DNA of 64,000 nucleotides from positions 62,001 to 126,000 of the forward strand of contig AGIQ01000002.1 in the NCBI GenBank assembly GCA_000230935.2, read 5' to 3'. Of the stretch, positions 34,353 to 45,400 are shown piece by piece. The translations under genes were made by a program, and so were the position numbers. Origin of the DNA: Mycolicibacterium rhodesiae JS60. GTDB taxonomy: Bacteria; Actinomycetota; Actinomycetes; Mycobacteriales; Mycobacteriaceae. The notes under the pieces were generated by a model, which searched no databases, was not told the origin of the DNA, and saw only the letters and a program-made list of their open reading frames with translations. Each line of letters begins with the position of its first letter. The first letter of the stretch is position 1.

Positions 34353-34368
34353 TCGAACATATGTTCGA
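34353..34368. promoter_or_regulatory. LexA (SOS) box
   Basis: TCGAACATATGTTCGA is a perfect palindrome and an exact match to the mycobacterial LexA consensus TCGAAC-N4-GTTCGA. The ATG at 34361 lies inside it, so LexA binding would cover the start codon and any leaderless transcript start. Related 13E12-family genes of M. tuberculosis, including Rv3776, are SOS-controlled. Confidence 0.9.
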
Positions 34369-34573
34369 TGAACAGATGGGGTCGCAGACCCCCGCCGAGC
34401 TGCTAGCCGCGATCGCTGAGTTCGACCGACTTGAAAAAGCAGCAGCGGCGCTGCAGTTGGTGCTGCTTGGAGAGTTGGTGCGGCGATGGTTCAACGACAT
34501 ATCGCTTGAGATTCAAGGCACTGCGCTGCCGGCATACTCGTCGTACGGACCCACGGCTGGACGCGATAGATGA
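34361..34573 (+). CDS. N-terminal fragment of a 13E12-type (DUF222) protein
   Basis: The product has 70 residues. It opens [24 protein letters not shown], then [19 protein letters not shown], which is the N-terminal helix pair of 13E12/DUF222 proteins, and then diverges and stops. The next frame starts inside its stop codon (ATGA) and carries its own version of the same helix pair (AIESGARM...[13 protein letters not shown]). It therefore looks like a partial duplication or recombination product rather than a simple frameshift. Expressed under the LexA box, it may serve mainly to couple translation to the downstream gene. Confidence 0.6.
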   Translation: MFDEQMGSQTPAELLAAIAEFDRLEKAAAALQLVLLGELVRRWFNDISLEIQGTALPAYSSYGPTAGRDR

Positions 34574-36012
34574 GCGATGCAGCGGCCGTCGCGGTGACCG
34601 CGATCGAGAGCGGTGCCCGCATGGCGGCCCAAGGTGAGGGGCGTCGGCTGGCGGGGATCGCGGAGCTGGTGCGGCAGCGCTGTGGTGACGACGAGCGTGC
34701 GTGGTGGGCCTGCGATGACTGGGATGCCGTGGCCGCCGAGGTCTCGGCGATTCTGGGGGTGACGCACGGGCACGCCTCGGGGCAGATGCATTTGGCGTTG
34801 TCGCTGCGCGATCGGCTGCCACGGGTCAATGCCTTGTTGATGGCGGGCACGCTGAGCTACCGAGTGTGTGTGGCGATCGTCAACCGCACCGATCTGATCG
34901 GCGACCGCGCGGCGCTCGCGCTGGTTGATCAAGCGCTCTCCCACGACGCCGTGTCATGGGGGCCGATGTCGGCTCTGAAGTTGCAGCGTTCCATCGACTT
35001 CTGGGTCGATCGCTACGATCCTGGAGCACTGCGCCAGGCCCAGTCACGCGCCCGGGATCGTGAGATCGGGATCGGCACTCCGGTAAGCGGTATAGCCGAG
35101 ATTTGGGGCCGGATACAGGCCACCGATGCCACGATCCTCGATCGCAAACTCACGGTAATGGCACACGCAGTGTGTGAGGATGATCCGCGCACGATCGCCC
35201 AGCGCCGGGCCGACGCGTTGGGCGCCTTGGCTGCAGGCTCGGATCATCTGGCCTGCCTGTGCGGCAATCCCGACTGCCCTGCCGCGCAACCCGATGGGCG
35301 TGCCGCCGCCGTCGTAGTGTACGCGGTGGCCGACGCCGAAGTGCTTGACGCCCAGCCTGATCCGGCCACGCACGGGGAGGAATCCGACGCCGAGTCTGAG
35401 TCAGAGCCCGAGCGTACGCGGCCCGCCGGTGGCGTGTTGACCGGTCACCGTGGGATCGTGCCGGCACCGTTGCTGGCCGAACTCATTCGCGCGGGCGCGA
35501 GGGTGCGGCCGCTCCGCCGCCCGGGTGCGGAGCCTGAACCGCAGTATCGGCCCTCGACGGCGTTGGATGAGTTCGTCCGGCTGCGCGATATGACGTGCCG
35601 GTTCCCGAACTGCGATATGCCGGCCGAATATTGCGATGTGGACCATACGATCCCGTGGCCGTGGGGCCCTACCCATGCCTCGAACCTGGCCTGCAAATGC
35701 CGAAAACACCACCTGCTCAAGACTTTCTGGGCCGGCTGGGGCGATGAACAGCATCCTGACGGCACCATCACCTGGACGTCGCCAACGGGTAGAACCTATC
35801 GCACTCAGCCCGGCAGCCGACTCTTCCTGCCGCAGTGGAATGTCACCACCGCCACCCTGCCCGCACCGGTCGGGCAACCTCCACCGACCATCGGCATCAT
35901 GATGCCCACTCGGCGAAAAACCCGGGCCGCCCAACGCGCCTACCGCATCGCGGCAGAACGCAAACTCAACGACGCCCGCGTCGCCGAACGCAACAAACCG
36001 CCACCGTTCTGA
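34570..36012 (+). CDS. 13E12 repeat family HNH endonuclease-like protein (DUF222-HNH)
   Basis: The product has 480 residues. The DUF222 domain covers about 10-300 ([64 protein letters not shown]). The C-terminal HNH nuclease domain (about 335-385) has [21 protein letters not shown], then [20 protein letters not shown], with the HNH residues and Cys ligands in place. A basic tail follows. It corresponds in family and neighbourhood to Rv3776. 13E12 genes are multicopy and often host recombination; their function is unknown, though SOS control suggests a role in DNA damage responses. The start at ATG 34570 overlaps the upstream fragment. Confidence 0.85.
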   Translation: MSDAAAVAVTAIESGARMAAQGEGRRLAGIAELVRQRCGDDERAWWACDDWDAVAAEVSAILGVTHGHASGQMHLALSLRDRLPRVNALLMAGTLSYRVCVAIVNRTDLIGDRAALALVDQALSHDAVSWGPMSALKLQRSIDFWVDRYDPGALRQAQSRARDREIGIGTPVSGIAEIWGRIQATDATILDRKLTVMAHAVCEDDPRTIAQRRADALGALAAGSDHLACLCGNPDCPAAQPDGRAAAVVVYAVADAEVLDAQPDPATHGEESDAESESEPERTRPAGGVLTGHRGIVPAPLLAELIRAGARVRPLRRPGAEPEPQYRPSTALDEFVRLRDMTCRFPNCDMPAEYCDVDHTIPWPWGPTHASNLACKCRKHHLLKTFWAGWGDEQHPDGTITWTSPTGRTYRTQPGSRLFLPQWNVTTATLPAPVGQPPPTIGIMMPTRRKTRAAQRAYRIAAERKLNDARVAERNKPPPF

Positions 36013-36197
36013 TATGAGACGGCGTCTGGAGTTTCCGCGTCGTCCTGCTTCTGCGAGCCTCGAAGGAGCATCGACGACAGCGGCGCCGTCCCGACCGTCC
36101 TGAAGAAGGCACCGCCACGACGTCGACACTGAACGCCCCCACTCACCCACGGTCGGATGCGTTGCTGCAGCACACACAACAAGTGATCCCCAATGGG
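36013..36197. other. intergenic stretch without recognised features
   Basis: Between the 13E12 gene and the aminotransferase pseudogene I see no coding pattern, RNA gene or convincing signal. Confidence 0.4.
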
Positions 36198-36725
36198 ATG
36201 TACGGTCACCAGAACGCGCGCGGATTATGGCCGGGTGCACCACAATTCGTCTCACGGACCGCGGGATCGCGGATCTGGGATGCCGCCACGGCTACCAGCA
36301 TCCGCATATCGAAGAAGCCGTCAGCAGGCAGCGCCTGATCTGCGACACCGCCAACGGCCCGTCCGAACACTTCGTGGCCCTGGCCGAGAAACTCGTCGAC
36401 GTGGTCGAGCACGCCGACTGGGCGATGTTCGCCAAGAACGGCTCCGACGTCACGACGCTGTGCCTGACGATCGCCCGGGCGCATACCGGACGGTCGGTGA
36501 TCCTGGTCGAGGAAGGTACCTATCACGGCGCACTGCCGTGGTGTAACCCCGACAAGACGGGGGTGCTCCCGTCGGACCGCGCCGGCCTGGCGTACTACAC
36601 CTACAACGACCTGGCCGGCGTCGAGAAACTGGTTCATGTCGACAGCGTTTACTCCGGCCGACATCGACAGTGTGCTGATCGCCACCGACGTAGCATTCAG
36701 CGAAGTGGCCAAGCAGTTCTTCTAG
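36198..36725 (+). pseudogene. class III (HemL-like) aminotransferase, decayed by deletions
   Basis: Three pieces of one protein lie in order but in different frames. The first is at 36198-36281 (QNARGLWPGAPQFVSRTAGS, then RIWD). The second runs to about 36643 (YQHPHIEEAVSRQRLICDTA, WAMFAKNGSDVTTLCLTIAR, VEEGTYHGALPWCNP). The third is at 36646-36725 (FTPADIDSVLIATDVAFSEV, the usual C-terminal helix of these enzymes). The first junction loses about 15 residues; the second loses the PLP lysine domain, roughly 250 residues. Full-length relatives have about 430-450 residues. It is not expected to be functional. Confidence 0.75.
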
Positions 36726-37156
36726 CCGGGGTATGACCCGTGTTCGGGCTCTGGCCCGAAGACAAAACGCCTGCCGGACAATTCGTTCGGAGTGATGCGC
36801 ACAAAGCGCAGCTTCTCGGTGGCGATCCACGGCAGCAGTTGCGCGCGTTCGGCTTCGTGGATGTCATCGGACGCCGTCAGCACCTGCGCGGTGCCGCGGA
36901 TGATGACGCTCCAACCCCCGACGACGTCGTGATCGTCGACTTCGAAGAGCACCTTGTCGTTCATCACCGTGCCGAACAGCTTGGTGCCCTCCGCAGTTCG
37001 GAACAGAATCGTATGCGCCTGTGCCACGAAGTTGACCGGGAAGATCTCGGGCTCACCGGCGACGTTCGTCACCAGTCGACCCAGCGCGGCAGTCTTCAAC
37101 AGATCCCAGCACTCGTTATCGCCGAGGACCGTGATCGGCTCCTGTTCGCCTGTCAT
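36722..37156 (-). CDS. pyridoxamine 5'-phosphate oxidase-like (PPOX/FDOR) flavin-binding protein
   Basis: This 144-residue split-barrel protein has LLKTAALGRLVTNVAGEPEIFPVNF, then ILFRTAEGTKLFGTV, VLFEVDDHDVVGGWSVIIRG and RITPNELSGRRF. This is the common actinobacterial PPOX-like pattern, binding FMN, F420 or heme; the substrate is unknown. True pyridoxal synthesis is unlikely given its short length. ATG 37156 with GAGGGAAG upstream is the start; the frame to 37279 has no support. It is convergent with the aminotransferase pseudogene, overlapping by 4 bp. Confidence 0.8.
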   Translation of the reverse strand: MTGEQEPITVLGDNECWDLLKTAALGRLVTNVAGEPEIFPVNFVAQAHTILFRTAEGTKLFGTVMNDKVLFEVDDHDVVGGWSVIIRGTAQVLTASDDIHEAERAQLLPWIATEKLRFVRITPNELSGRRFVFGPEPEHGSYPG

Positions 37157-37221
37157 ACCCAGATCTTCCCTCGGCAAGGACCGGCACGCATAGGGTCCAA
37201 CGGCCCACGAGGCGGGGCCGT

Positions 37222-37860
37222 TCAGTCGGTCAGGGTCGCCAGCTCGGCCCGCAGATTGCCCTGCGCAGGCGCCTCCCACTCGCGACGCGCGTACGCGGTG
37301 CGGAACACCCCGGGGCCACCCAACAGGGCGACCAACACCTGCACGCGTCCGCGGCGGAACACGTCATCAGGCACGTGGCCGTACTCGGCGCGGATCGCTG
37401 CGGTATTGCGCTCGTAGTGCTCCCTCGACACGGCCAGCGCCGCCAGGTCGGCGTCGGAGAGAACCTCCCCGTTGTGGTCGCCGGGGGCGGGGTCATGCGT
37501 GATCGTCATCCGCACCAACCGAGCCACCTCGTCGACCAGTTGTGGCTCGATCTCCAACCGCGACAGGTCCTGCTCGGCGCGGCGGGCACTACGTTCCTCG
37601 TCGTCGGGAAGGCCGTGATACACCGCGTCGTGATACCAGGCCGCCAGGCGGACGGCGTCCGCGTCGTCTGCGAATTCGGCCAGCTCTTCGACGTGGTGGA
37701 GGATGCCGCGCAGATGCTCGACCGAGTGATAGCGGCGGTGCGGTTCGGACCAGGACGCGACCAGGTCGCGGCCGACCGCGGCCACCGCCGGGTTGTCGGT
37801 GTGCCGGGACAGCAGCGTCGCCCAGGCGTCAACCAGATCCTGCACATGACCATCGTGCAC
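37222..37860 (-). CDS. HD-domain metal-dependent phosphohydrolase-like protein
   Basis: The 212-residue protein has RRYHSVEHLRGILHHVEEL, then WYHDAVYHGLPDDEERSAR and MTITHDPAPGDHNGEVLSDADLAAL. These supply the His, His-Asp and Asp ligands of the HD superfamily arrangement found in small predicted metal-dependent hydrolases. The substrate is unknown. The start is uncertain: GTG 37860 is chosen to leave 46 bp to the divergent gtrA-like gene, and GTG 37845 is possible. The longer frame to 37989 would overlap that gene. Confidence 0.7.
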   Translation of the reverse strand: MHDGHVQDLVDAWATLLSRHTDNPAVAAVGRDLVASWSEPHRRYHSVEHLRGILHHVEELAEFADDADAVRLAAWYHDAVYHGLPDDEERSARRAEQDLSRLEIEPQLVDEVARLVRMTITHDPAPGDHNGEVLSDADLAALAVSREHYERNTAAIRAEYGHVPDDVFRRGRVQVLVALLGGPGVFRTAYARREWEAPAQGNLRAELATLTD

Positions 37861-37894
37861 CGGCCGCTGAGGGGAGAGCCAACCGGGACATAAG

Positions 37895-37900
37895 TAAGCT
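37895..37900 (+). promoter_or_regulatory. -10 box of the gtrA-like/dprE operon
   Basis: TAAGCT ends 6 nt before GTG 37907, giving a leaderless transcript. TAAGTA lies directly before it. It is the only clear promoter in front of the DPA synthesis genes. Confidence 0.5.
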
Positions 37901-37906
37901 TCCGGC

Positions 37907-38320
37907 GTGGCCGAATCAGCCCCGTCGACACCCCTGAGTCTCAGGACGCAAGTGGTGCGCTTTCTCCTCACCGGTGGGTTCTCCGGCATTGTAGATTTCG
38001 GCCTCTACGTGCTGCTTTACAAAGGCTTCGGCGTGCAAGTCGATATCGCCAAGATCATCAGCCTGACCGCCGGGTCGATCACCGCGTATCTGATCAATCG
38101 CCGCTGGACCTTCCAGGCACCGCCCAGCAGTTCCCGGTTCCTGGCGGTCATGGCGACATATGCACTCACCTTCGGCGTTCAAGTGGGACTGAACCATCTC
38201 TTTCTTCATTTGATGCACTACCGCAATTGGGCAGTCCCGGTGGCCTTCGTCATCGCCCAGGGCACCGCCACCGTCATCAACTTCGGGGTCCAACGAGCAG
38301 TGATATTCCGGTTGAAATAA
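37907..38320 (+). CDS. GtrA-like membrane protein (Rv3789 homologue)
   Basis: The product has 137 residues with four membrane helices in GtrA style: [20 protein letters not shown], then [16 protein letters not shown] and [18 protein letters not shown]. Rv3789 was proposed to flip decaprenyl-phosphoryl-arabinose or to anchor AftA; which applies is not settled by sequence. It lies 27 bp before dprE1 on the same strand, consistent with a role in DPA use. GTG 37907 is the start, supported by promoter spacing. Confidence 0.85.
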   Translation: MAESAPSTPLSLRTQVVRFLLTGGFSGIVDFGLYVLLYKGFGVQVDIAKIISLTAGSITAYLINRRWTFQAPPSSSRFLAVMATYALTFGVQVGLNHLFLHLMHYRNWAVPVAFVIAQGTATVINFGVQRAVIFRLK

Positions 38321-38347
38321 CCGCGCCGGGTAACCTTTGGCACTGAC

Positions 38348-39748
38348 ATGGCTACCGAACTCCCCCTGACCCCGCGTTCCCTGACCGGGTTCGGCCGCAC
38401 CGCGCCGAGCGTGGCGCAGGTGCTGTCGACTCCCGATGTCGAGGTGATCGCCGCCGCCGTCCGGCAGGTGGCCGACGCCGACGCGAACAGTCCCTCATAC
38501 CTGCGCCGGGGCATCCTGGCCCGCGGATTGGGGCGCTCCTATGGTGATCAGGCCGGCAACGGCGGCGGCATCGTCGTCGACATGACGCGCCTGCACCGCA
38601 TCCACTCGATATCGGCCGAAACCGCCATCGCCGATGTCGACGCCGGCGTGAGCCTCGATCAATTGATGAAGGCGGCGCTGCCGTTCGGCCTGTGGGTGCC
38701 CGTCCTGCCCGGCACCAGGCAGGTCACCGTCGGCGGTGCCATCGGCTCGGACATCCACGGCAAGAACCACCACAGCGCAGGCAGCTTCGGCAACCACGTG
38801 CTATCGCTCGACCTGCTCATGGCCGACGGCGAGGTCCGCACACTGACCCCCGATGGATCCGAGAGCGAACTGTTCTGGGCGACCGTCGGTGGAAACGGCT
38901 TGACCGGCATCGTGATCCGCGCCCGCATCGCGATGACCCGCACCGAGACCGCGTATTTCATCGCCGACGGCATCGCCACCGCCGACCTGGACGAGACCGT
39001 CGCTGTCCACCAGGACGGCAGCGAGGACAACTACACGTATAGCAGCGCCTGGTTCGACCTGATCAACCCGCCGCCGAAATTGGGCCGCGCGGCAGTCAGT
39101 CGCGGCAGCCTGGCAAAACTGGACCAACTGCCACCCAAGCTGGCTAAAGACCCACTGCAGTTCAGCGCGCCCAAGCTGCCCGCAGTGCCGAACCTGTTCC
39201 CCGTCAGCGTCATGAACAAGCTGTCACTGAGTCTCGTCGGCGAGGCGTTCTACCGTGTCAGCGGCAACTATCAGAACAAGATCGTCAATCTGACGCAGTT
39301 CTACCACATGCTCGATATCACAACTGGCTGGCAATATGCCTACGGCCCTTCCGGTTTCGCGCAGCACCAGTTCCTCGTGCCACCCAATGCCCTGGACGAA
39401 TTCAAAGACATCATCCGGTGGATCCAGACCCAGGGTCACTATTCGGCGCTGAACGTGTTCAAGCTGTTCGGACCGGGAAACCCTGCCCCACTGAGCTTTC
39501 CGATGGCCGGTTGGAACGTTGCGATGGACTTCCCCAACAATGCCGGTGTCAACGAGTTCCTCAACGAACTCGACGACCGCGTCATGAAATTCGGTGGGCG
39601 GGTCTACACCGCCAAGGACTCTCGGGTGAGCGCCGAGAACTTCCACAGAATGTATCCGCGGGTCGATGAGTGGATTGCTGTGCGCCGCAAGGCCGATCCC
39701 AACGGTGTGTTTGCCTCCGACATGGCCCGCCGACTCGAACTGCTGTAG
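38348..39748 (+). CDS. dprE1: decaprenylphosphoryl-beta-D-ribose 2'-oxidase DprE1 with Ala at the BTZ cysteine position
   Basis: This 466-residue flavoenzyme oxidises decaprenyl-phospho-ribose at C2' as the first half of epimerisation to decaprenyl-phospho-arabinose. The FAD domain has [16 protein letters not shown] and [20 protein letters not shown]. The substrate domain has [20 protein letters not shown], followed by WNVAMDFP. In M. tuberculosis the latter is WNICVDFP with Cys387, the residue covalently trapped by benzothiazinones; here codon 392 (GCG, 39521-39523) is Ala. Other catalytic residues look intact. ATG 38348; dprE2 follows after 18 bp. Confidence 0.97.
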   Translation: MATELPLTPRSLTGFGRTAPSVAQVLSTPDVEVIAAAVRQVADADANSPSYLRRGILARGLGRSYGDQAGNGGGIVVDMTRLHRIHSISAETAIADVDAGVSLDQLMKAALPFGLWVPVLPGTRQVTVGGAIGSDIHGKNHHSAGSFGNHVLSLDLLMADGEVRTLTPDGSESELFWATVGGNGLTGIVIRARIAMTRTETAYFIADGIATADLDETVAVHQDGSEDNYTYSSAWFDLINPPPKLGRAAVSRGSLAKLDQLPPKLAKDPLQFSAPKLPAVPNLFPVSVMNKLSLSLVGEAFYRVSGNYQNKIVNLTQFYHMLDITTGWQYAYGPSGFAQHQFLVPPNALDEFKDIIRWIQTQGHYSALNVFKLFGPGNPAPLSFPMAGWNVAMDFPNNAGVNEFLNELDDRVMKFGGRVYTAKDSRVSAENFHRMYPRVDEWIAVRRKADPNGVFASDMARRLELL

Positions 39749-39766
39749 AAAGGCATCCCCACAGAC

Positions 39767-40546
39767 ATGATCGACGCCACGGGCAACCCACAGACCATCC
39801 TGCTGCTGGGCGGAACCTCTGAGATCGGCCTGGCCATCGTGGCGCGCTATCTGCGCAACGCCAAGGCGCGGGTCATCCTGGCCGATCTGCCGAACGCACC
39901 CAAGCGTGACGCTGCCATCGCCCAGCTGGAGGCCGCCGGCGCAAAGTCCGTCGAGTACCTCGACTTCGACGCCCTCGATAGCGCAAGCCACCCCGGCATC
40001 ATCGAAAAAGCCTGGGCCGATGGCGATGTCGACGTGGCGATCGTCGCGTTCGGCATCCTCGGCGATGCCGAGGAACTGTGGCAGAACCAGGGCAAGGCCG
40101 TGCTGAGCGCCCAGATCAACTACACCGCCGCCGTCTCGGTGGGCGTGCTGATCGGCGAGAAGATGCGCGCCCAGGGATTCGGCCAGATCATCGCCATGTC
40201 GTCGGTGGCCGGTGAACGGGTGCGCCGCAACAACTTCGTCTACGGCTCCACCAAGGCCGGCCTGGACGGCTTCTACCTGGGGCTTGGAGAAGCCCTGCGC
40301 GAGTACGGAGTTCATGTGCTGGTCATCCGGCCCGGCCAGGTACGCACCACCACCACGCTGGAGCACTGGAAAGCGACCGGCGCGAAGGAAGCCCCCTTCA
40401 CCGTGAACGCCGAAGACGTCGCCGAGCTGGCCGTCACGTCCGCGGCCAAGGGCAAAGACCTCGTGTGGGCGCCCGGGCAGGTACGCGTGCTGATGTCAGT
40501 GCTGCGGCACATCCCGCGGCCCATCTTCCGCAAGCTGCCGATCTAA
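39767..40546 (+). CDS. dprE2: decaprenylphosphoryl-2-keto-ribose reductase DprE2
   Basis: This 259-residue SDR completes the epimerisation by NADH-dependent reduction of the keto intermediate made by DprE1. It has the cofactor loop [14 protein letters not shown], the acidic DFDAL segment, [12 protein letters not shown], and the active site [16 protein letters not shown]-terminal basic segment: [14 protein letters not shown], likely membrane-associated. ATG 39767 follows AAAGG. It is positioned between dprE1 and aftA, as in all mycobacteria. Confidence 0.95.
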   Translation: MIDATGNPQTILLLGGTSEIGLAIVARYLRNAKARVILADLPNAPKRDAAIAQLEAAGAKSVEYLDFDALDSASHPGIIEKAWADGDVDVAIVAFGILGDAEELWQNQGKAVLSAQINYTAAVSVGVLIGEKMRAQGFGQIIAMSSVAGERVRRNNFVYGSTKAGLDGFYLGLGEALREYGVHVLVIRPGQVRTTTTLEHWKATGAKEAPFTVNAEDVAELAVTSAAKGKDLVWAPGQVRVLMSVLRHIPRPIFRKLPI

Positions 40547-40553
40547 ACGCCTC

Positions 40554-42398
40554 ATGGTCAAAGGCGCGCTGGCCACTGCGGGCCAGATGATCGCGGCAGT
40601 CGCTGTGGCCGTTGCGGTTTCGGTCATCGCGCTGATCGCGATATCTTGGGTCCAATGGCCGGCGTTCCCGTCGTCCAACCAGCTGCACGCACTGACCACC
40701 GTCGGTCAGGTCGGCTGCCTGGTCTTGCTGCTGGGAGCCGGACTCCTGTGGCGCAAGGGAAACCAATGGGCAGCGCGCATCGCCGCCGCGGTGTTTTTGT
40801 CGGCGTTCACGGTGGTCACCCTCGGGATGCCGCTGGGCGCGAGCCGGCTCTACCTGTTCGGCATCTCGGTCGATCAGCAGTTCCGCACCGAATACCTCAC
40901 CCGCTTGACCCAGAGCCCGGCACTGCACGACATGACCTACATCGGTCTGCCGCCGTTCTACCCCGCCGGCTGGTTCTGGCTCGGCGGGCGGGCCGCGGCG
41001 CTCACCGGAACACCCGCGTGGGAGATGTTCAAGCCCTGGGCCATAACCTCCATCGCGGTCGCCGTCGTACTGGCAATGGTGCTGTGGTCGGCGCTCGTCA
41101 GGTTCGAGTACGCCCTGATCGTCACTGTCGCCACCACCGCGGTCACCCTCGCGTACAGCTCGCCGGAGCCCTACGCCGCGACCATCACCGTCCTCATCCC
41201 GCCTGTCTTCGTGCTGGCGTGGTCGGGACTGCGCGGCAAGACCAGGGGTGGCGGCTGGGCGGCCGTCGCCGGCGTCGGGCTCTTCCTCGGTGTCTCCGCC
41301 ACCTTCTACACCCTGCTGTTCGGCTACGCGGCCTTCACCGTCGGCGTCATGGGCATCATCGTTGCGATTGCGCGGCGCAGCGTCGAACCGCTGCTGCGCC
41401 TGGTGGTCGCCGCCGTCATCACGGCGGCCATCGGGTTGATCACCTGGCTGCCATTCCTGGTACACGCGATGAGCCACCCGATGAGCGACACCGGCAGCGC
41501 CCAGCACTACCTGCCCGCGGACGGCGCAGTCCTGACGTTCCCGATGCTGCAGTTCTCACTGCTCGGCGCGCTGTGCATGCTCGGGACGCTGTGGCTGGTG
41601 TGGCGGGCCGGCACTTCCACACGCGCGGCCGCACTCGGCATCGGCGTGCTGACCGTCTACGCCTGGTCGGCGCTGTCCATGCTGACCACCCTGCTCGGCA
41701 CCACACTTCTGTCCTTCCGGCTACAGCCCACGCTGACCGTGCTGCTGTCGGCGGCCGGGGTGTTCGGGTTCATCGAGGTGACACTCGCGATCGCGGCACG
41801 CGCCAACCGCAAGGTCATTCCAGTCGCCGCCGCGATCGGACTGATCGGCGCCGTCGGCTTCAGCCAGGACATCCCCGACGTGCTGCGGCCCGATCTGACC
41901 GTCGCCTACACCGACACCGACGGCTACGGCCAGCGTGGCGACCGTCGGCCGCCAGGGGCCGAGAAGTACTACCCCGAAGTCGACGCTGCGATCCAGACGG
42001 CCACCGGCCGTCCCCGCGAAGACACCGTCGTGCTGACCGCCGACTACAGCTTCCTGTCCTATTACCCGTACTACGGTTTCCAGGGCCTGACCTCCCATTA
42101 CGCGAACCCACTCGCCGAGTTCGACAAACGCGCCGCCGCCATCGAGTCCTGGGCCAAGCTGAAGAACACCGACCAGCTGGTCCATGCGCTGGACTCGCTG
42201 CCCTGGCCGGCGCCGACCGTCTTCCTCATGCGTCGCGGCGCCAATGACACCTACACCCTGCGCCTGGCCCAGGACGTCTACCCCAACCAGCCCAACGTGC
42301 GCCGCTACACCGTCGACTTCGACGGCACGCTGTTCAGCGGACCGCACTTCACGGTCAAGACGATCGGGCCGTTCGTGCTTGCCATCCGGAATCCGTAG
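40554..42398 (+). CDS. aftA: galactan 5-O-arabinofuranosyltransferase AftA
   Basis: This 614-residue GT-C enzyme adds the first arabinofuranose residues from DPA onto galactan. About 11-13 membrane helices span 1-440. The first large extracytoplasmic loop has [20 protein letters not shown] with the catalytic-type Asp, then [18 protein letters not shown] soluble C-terminal domain (about 445-614) contains [18 protein letters not shown] and [18 protein letters not shown]. It starts at ATG 40554, 7 bp after dprE2, and embC begins 2 bp after its stop, so the genes form one transcription unit. Confidence 0.95.
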   Translation: MVKGALATAGQMIAAVAVAVAVSVIALIAISWVQWPAFPSSNQLHALTTVGQVGCLVLLLGAGLLWRKGNQWAARIAAAVFLSAFTVVTLGMPLGASRLYLFGISVDQQFRTEYLTRLTQSPALHDMTYIGLPPFYPAGWFWLGGRAAALTGTPAWEMFKPWAITSIAVAVVLAMVLWSALVRFEYALIVTVATTAVTLAYSSPEPYAATITVLIPPVFVLAWSGLRGKTRGGGWAAVAGVGLFLGVSATFYTLLFGYAAFTVGVMGIIVAIARRSVEPLLRLVVAAVITAAIGLITWLPFLVHAMSHPMSDTGSAQHYLPADGAVLTFPMLQFSLLGALCMLGTLWLVWRAGTSTRAAALGIGVLTVYAWSALSMLTTLLGTTLLSFRLQPTLTVLLSAAGVFGFIEVTLAIAARANRKVIPVAAAIGLIGAVGFSQDIPDVLRPDLTVAYTDTDGYGQRGDRRPPGAEKYYPEVDAAIQTATGRPREDTVVLTADYSFLSYYPYYGFQGLTSHYANPLAEFDKRAAAIESWAKLKNTDQLVHALDSLPWPAPTVFLMRRGANDTYTLRLAQDVYPNQPNVRRYTVDFDGTLFSGPHFTVKTIGPFVLAIRNP

Positions 42399-42400
42399 CG

Positions 42401-45400
42401 ATGGCCCGCCCGAGTGGGCAATTAGCATCTACCTCCGTGGAGAAGACGCGGGTGGATTATCGGACCGCCCGTCTCGTCGCCGTCGTGGCCGGCCTGCTCG
42501 GCGCCGCGCTGGCGATCCTGACGCCGTTGCTGCCGGTCAAGCAGACCACCGCCGAGCTCAATTGGCCGCAGAACGGCGTGCTCAACAGCGTCACGGCGCC
42601 CCTGATCAGTTACGTGGCGACCGACCTGACCATCGAAGTGCCCTGTAGCGCGGCCGCGGGTCTGGACCGGCCCGGCAAGACCGTCCTGCTGTCGACGGTC
42701 CCCAAGCAAGCGCCCAAGGCCGTCGACCGCGGTCTGCTGATCCAGCGCGCCAACGACGACCTCGTCGTCGTCGTCCGCAACACCCCGGTCGTCGTCGCAC
42801 CGCTGAAACAAGTGCTCAGCCCGGCCTGCCAAAAACTGACGTTCACCGCCCATGCCGACCGGGTGACCGGCGAGTTCGTCGGCCTCACCCAGGGCCCCGA
42901 CAGTGACCACCCCGGCTCCCCGCTGAAGGGTGAGCGCAGCGGCTACGACTTCCGGCCCCAGATCGTCGGCGTCTTCACCGACCTGACCGGCCCGGCGCCG
43001 CCCGGGCTGCGCCTGTCCGCCACGATCGACACCCGCTACAGCAGCGCACCGACAGCACTGAAGATGGCCGCGATGGTGCTCGGCGTCGCGATGACCGTGA
43101 TTGCGCTGATCGCCCTGCACCTGATGGATTGTGCAGACGGGGTGCGGCAACGACGCTTCCTGCCGGCCCGATGGTGGTCATTGAGCGCGCTGGACGGCGT
43201 GGTGTTCGCGGTCCTGGTGTGGTGGCACTTCGTCGGCGCCAACACCTCCGACGACGGCTACATCCTCACCATGGCCCGGGTGTCCGAGCACGCCGGCTAC
43301 ATGGCCAACTACTACCGCTGGTTCGGCACGCCCGAGGCGCCGTTCGGCTGGTACTACGACTTGCTCGCCATGTGGGCACACGTCTCCACGACCAGCGTCT
43401 GGATGCGGCTGCCGACCCTGGCCATGGCGCTGGTGTGCTGGTGGCTGATCAGCCGCGAGGTGATCCCCCGGCTCGGCCACGCCGTCAAGACCAGCCGCGC
43501 CGCCGCCTGGACTGCTGCAGGCATGTTCCTGGTGTTCTGGCTGCCGCTGGACAACGGCCTGCGTCCCGAACCGATCATCGCGCTGGGCATCCTGCTCACC
43601 TGGTGCTCGGTCGAACGCGGTGTGGCCACCAGCCGCCTGCTACCGGTCGCATTTGCCTGCATCGTCGGCGCACTGACGTTGTTCTCCGGCCCGACCGGTA
43701 TTGCCTCGATCGGCGCGCTGCTGGTGGCCATCGGCCCGCTGCGTACGATCCTGCACCGCCGATCCCGCCAGTTCGGCCTGCTGCCGCTGCTCGCCCCGAT
43801 CCTGGCCGCGTGCACCGTGACGATCATCCTGATCTTCCGCGACCAGACCCTGGTCGGCGAGGTGCAGGCCAACGTGCTCAAGTCCGCGGTCGGGCCGAGC
43901 CTCGCGTGGTTCGACGAACACATCCGCTACGAGCGGTTGTTCATGGCCAGTCCCGACGGGTCGATATCCCGCCGGTTCGCGGTGCTGGCCCTGCTCGTCG
44001 CGCTGATCATGTCGGTGGCGATGATCCTGCGCCGCGGCCACATCCCCGGGACCGCGGCAGGCCCCAGCCGGCGCATCATCGGCATCACGATCATCTCGTT
44101 CATCGCGATGATGTTCACGCCGACGAAGTGGACACATCACTTCGGGGTGTTCGCCGGGCTGGCTGGTTCGCTGGGTGCGCTGGCCGCGGTCGCGGTCGGC
44201 GCGCACGTGCTGAGGTCCCGACGAAACAGGGCGATCTTCGCCGCCGCAGTCTTCTTCGTCACGGGCCTGTCGTTCGCCAGCGTCAACGGCTGGTGGTACG
44301 TGTCCAACTTCGGCGTGCCGTGGTCAAACCAGCTCCCCGAGTGGCACTTTGGCTTCACCACGATCCTGCTCACGTTGACGGTGATCAGCTTGCTGGTGGC
44401 CGCGTGGTTCCACTTCTCCGGCCGCGACAACGGCAGCAGCGGACGCACGACCTGGTGGCGGCGGATCCTGGGTTCACCGTTGGCGGTGGTGGCCTGGCTG
44501 TTGGTGGTCTTCGAGGTGGCGTCGCTGACCTTGGGGATGACCGAACAGTGGCCGGCCTGGTCGGTGGGCCGCTCGAACTTGCAGGCGCTCGCTGGAAAGA
44601 CGTGCGGGCTGGCCGACGACGTGCTCGTGGAAGAGGACCCGAATGCCGGCATCCTCACCCCGATCGCCGGGGTGTCGCTGGGCGACGCGCTCGGCGCGAC
44701 CACAGCCGAAGGGTTCACCCCCGGCGGCATTCCCGCCGACGTCTCCGCCGACCCCGTGATGGAGCCGCCCGGCGGTGGCAACTTCGCCGACACCGACGGC
44801 GTGGTCACCAGCAGCGAGGCCGGTACCGAAGGCGGGACCGACGCCGTCGGCGGGGTCAACGGTTCGCGCGCACGGCTGCCCTACAACCTGGACCCGGCCC
44901 GCACACCGGTCATGGGCAGCTGGCGTGCCGGTGTGCAACAGCCCGCGATGCTGCGCTCGGCGTGGTACCGGCTGCCCGCCGACTGGACGTCATCCCCGCT
45001 GCTGGTGGTCGCGGCGGCGGGGCGCTTCGACCCCGACGAGGTCGAGGTCCAGTGGGCGACCGAACAGCAGGCGGCCGACGGAAAGCCCGGCGGCTCCATC
45101 ATTTTCGGCGACATCGGTGCCGCGCCCGCATGGCGCAACCTGCGCGCCCCATTGGCCGCGATCCCCCGTGAGGCCGCCATGGTCCGGCTGGTCGCCGACG
45201 ATGACGACCTATCACCTCAGCACTGGATCGCCCTGACCCCGCCGCGCATCCCGAAACTGCGCACCCTGCAGGACGTCGTCGGATCGCAGGATCCGGTACT
45301 GCTGGACTGGCTTGTCGGCCTGGCCTTCCCGTGCCAACGGCCGTTCGGCCATCAGTACGGCGTCATCGAGCCACCGAAGTGGCGGATCCTGCCGGACCGC

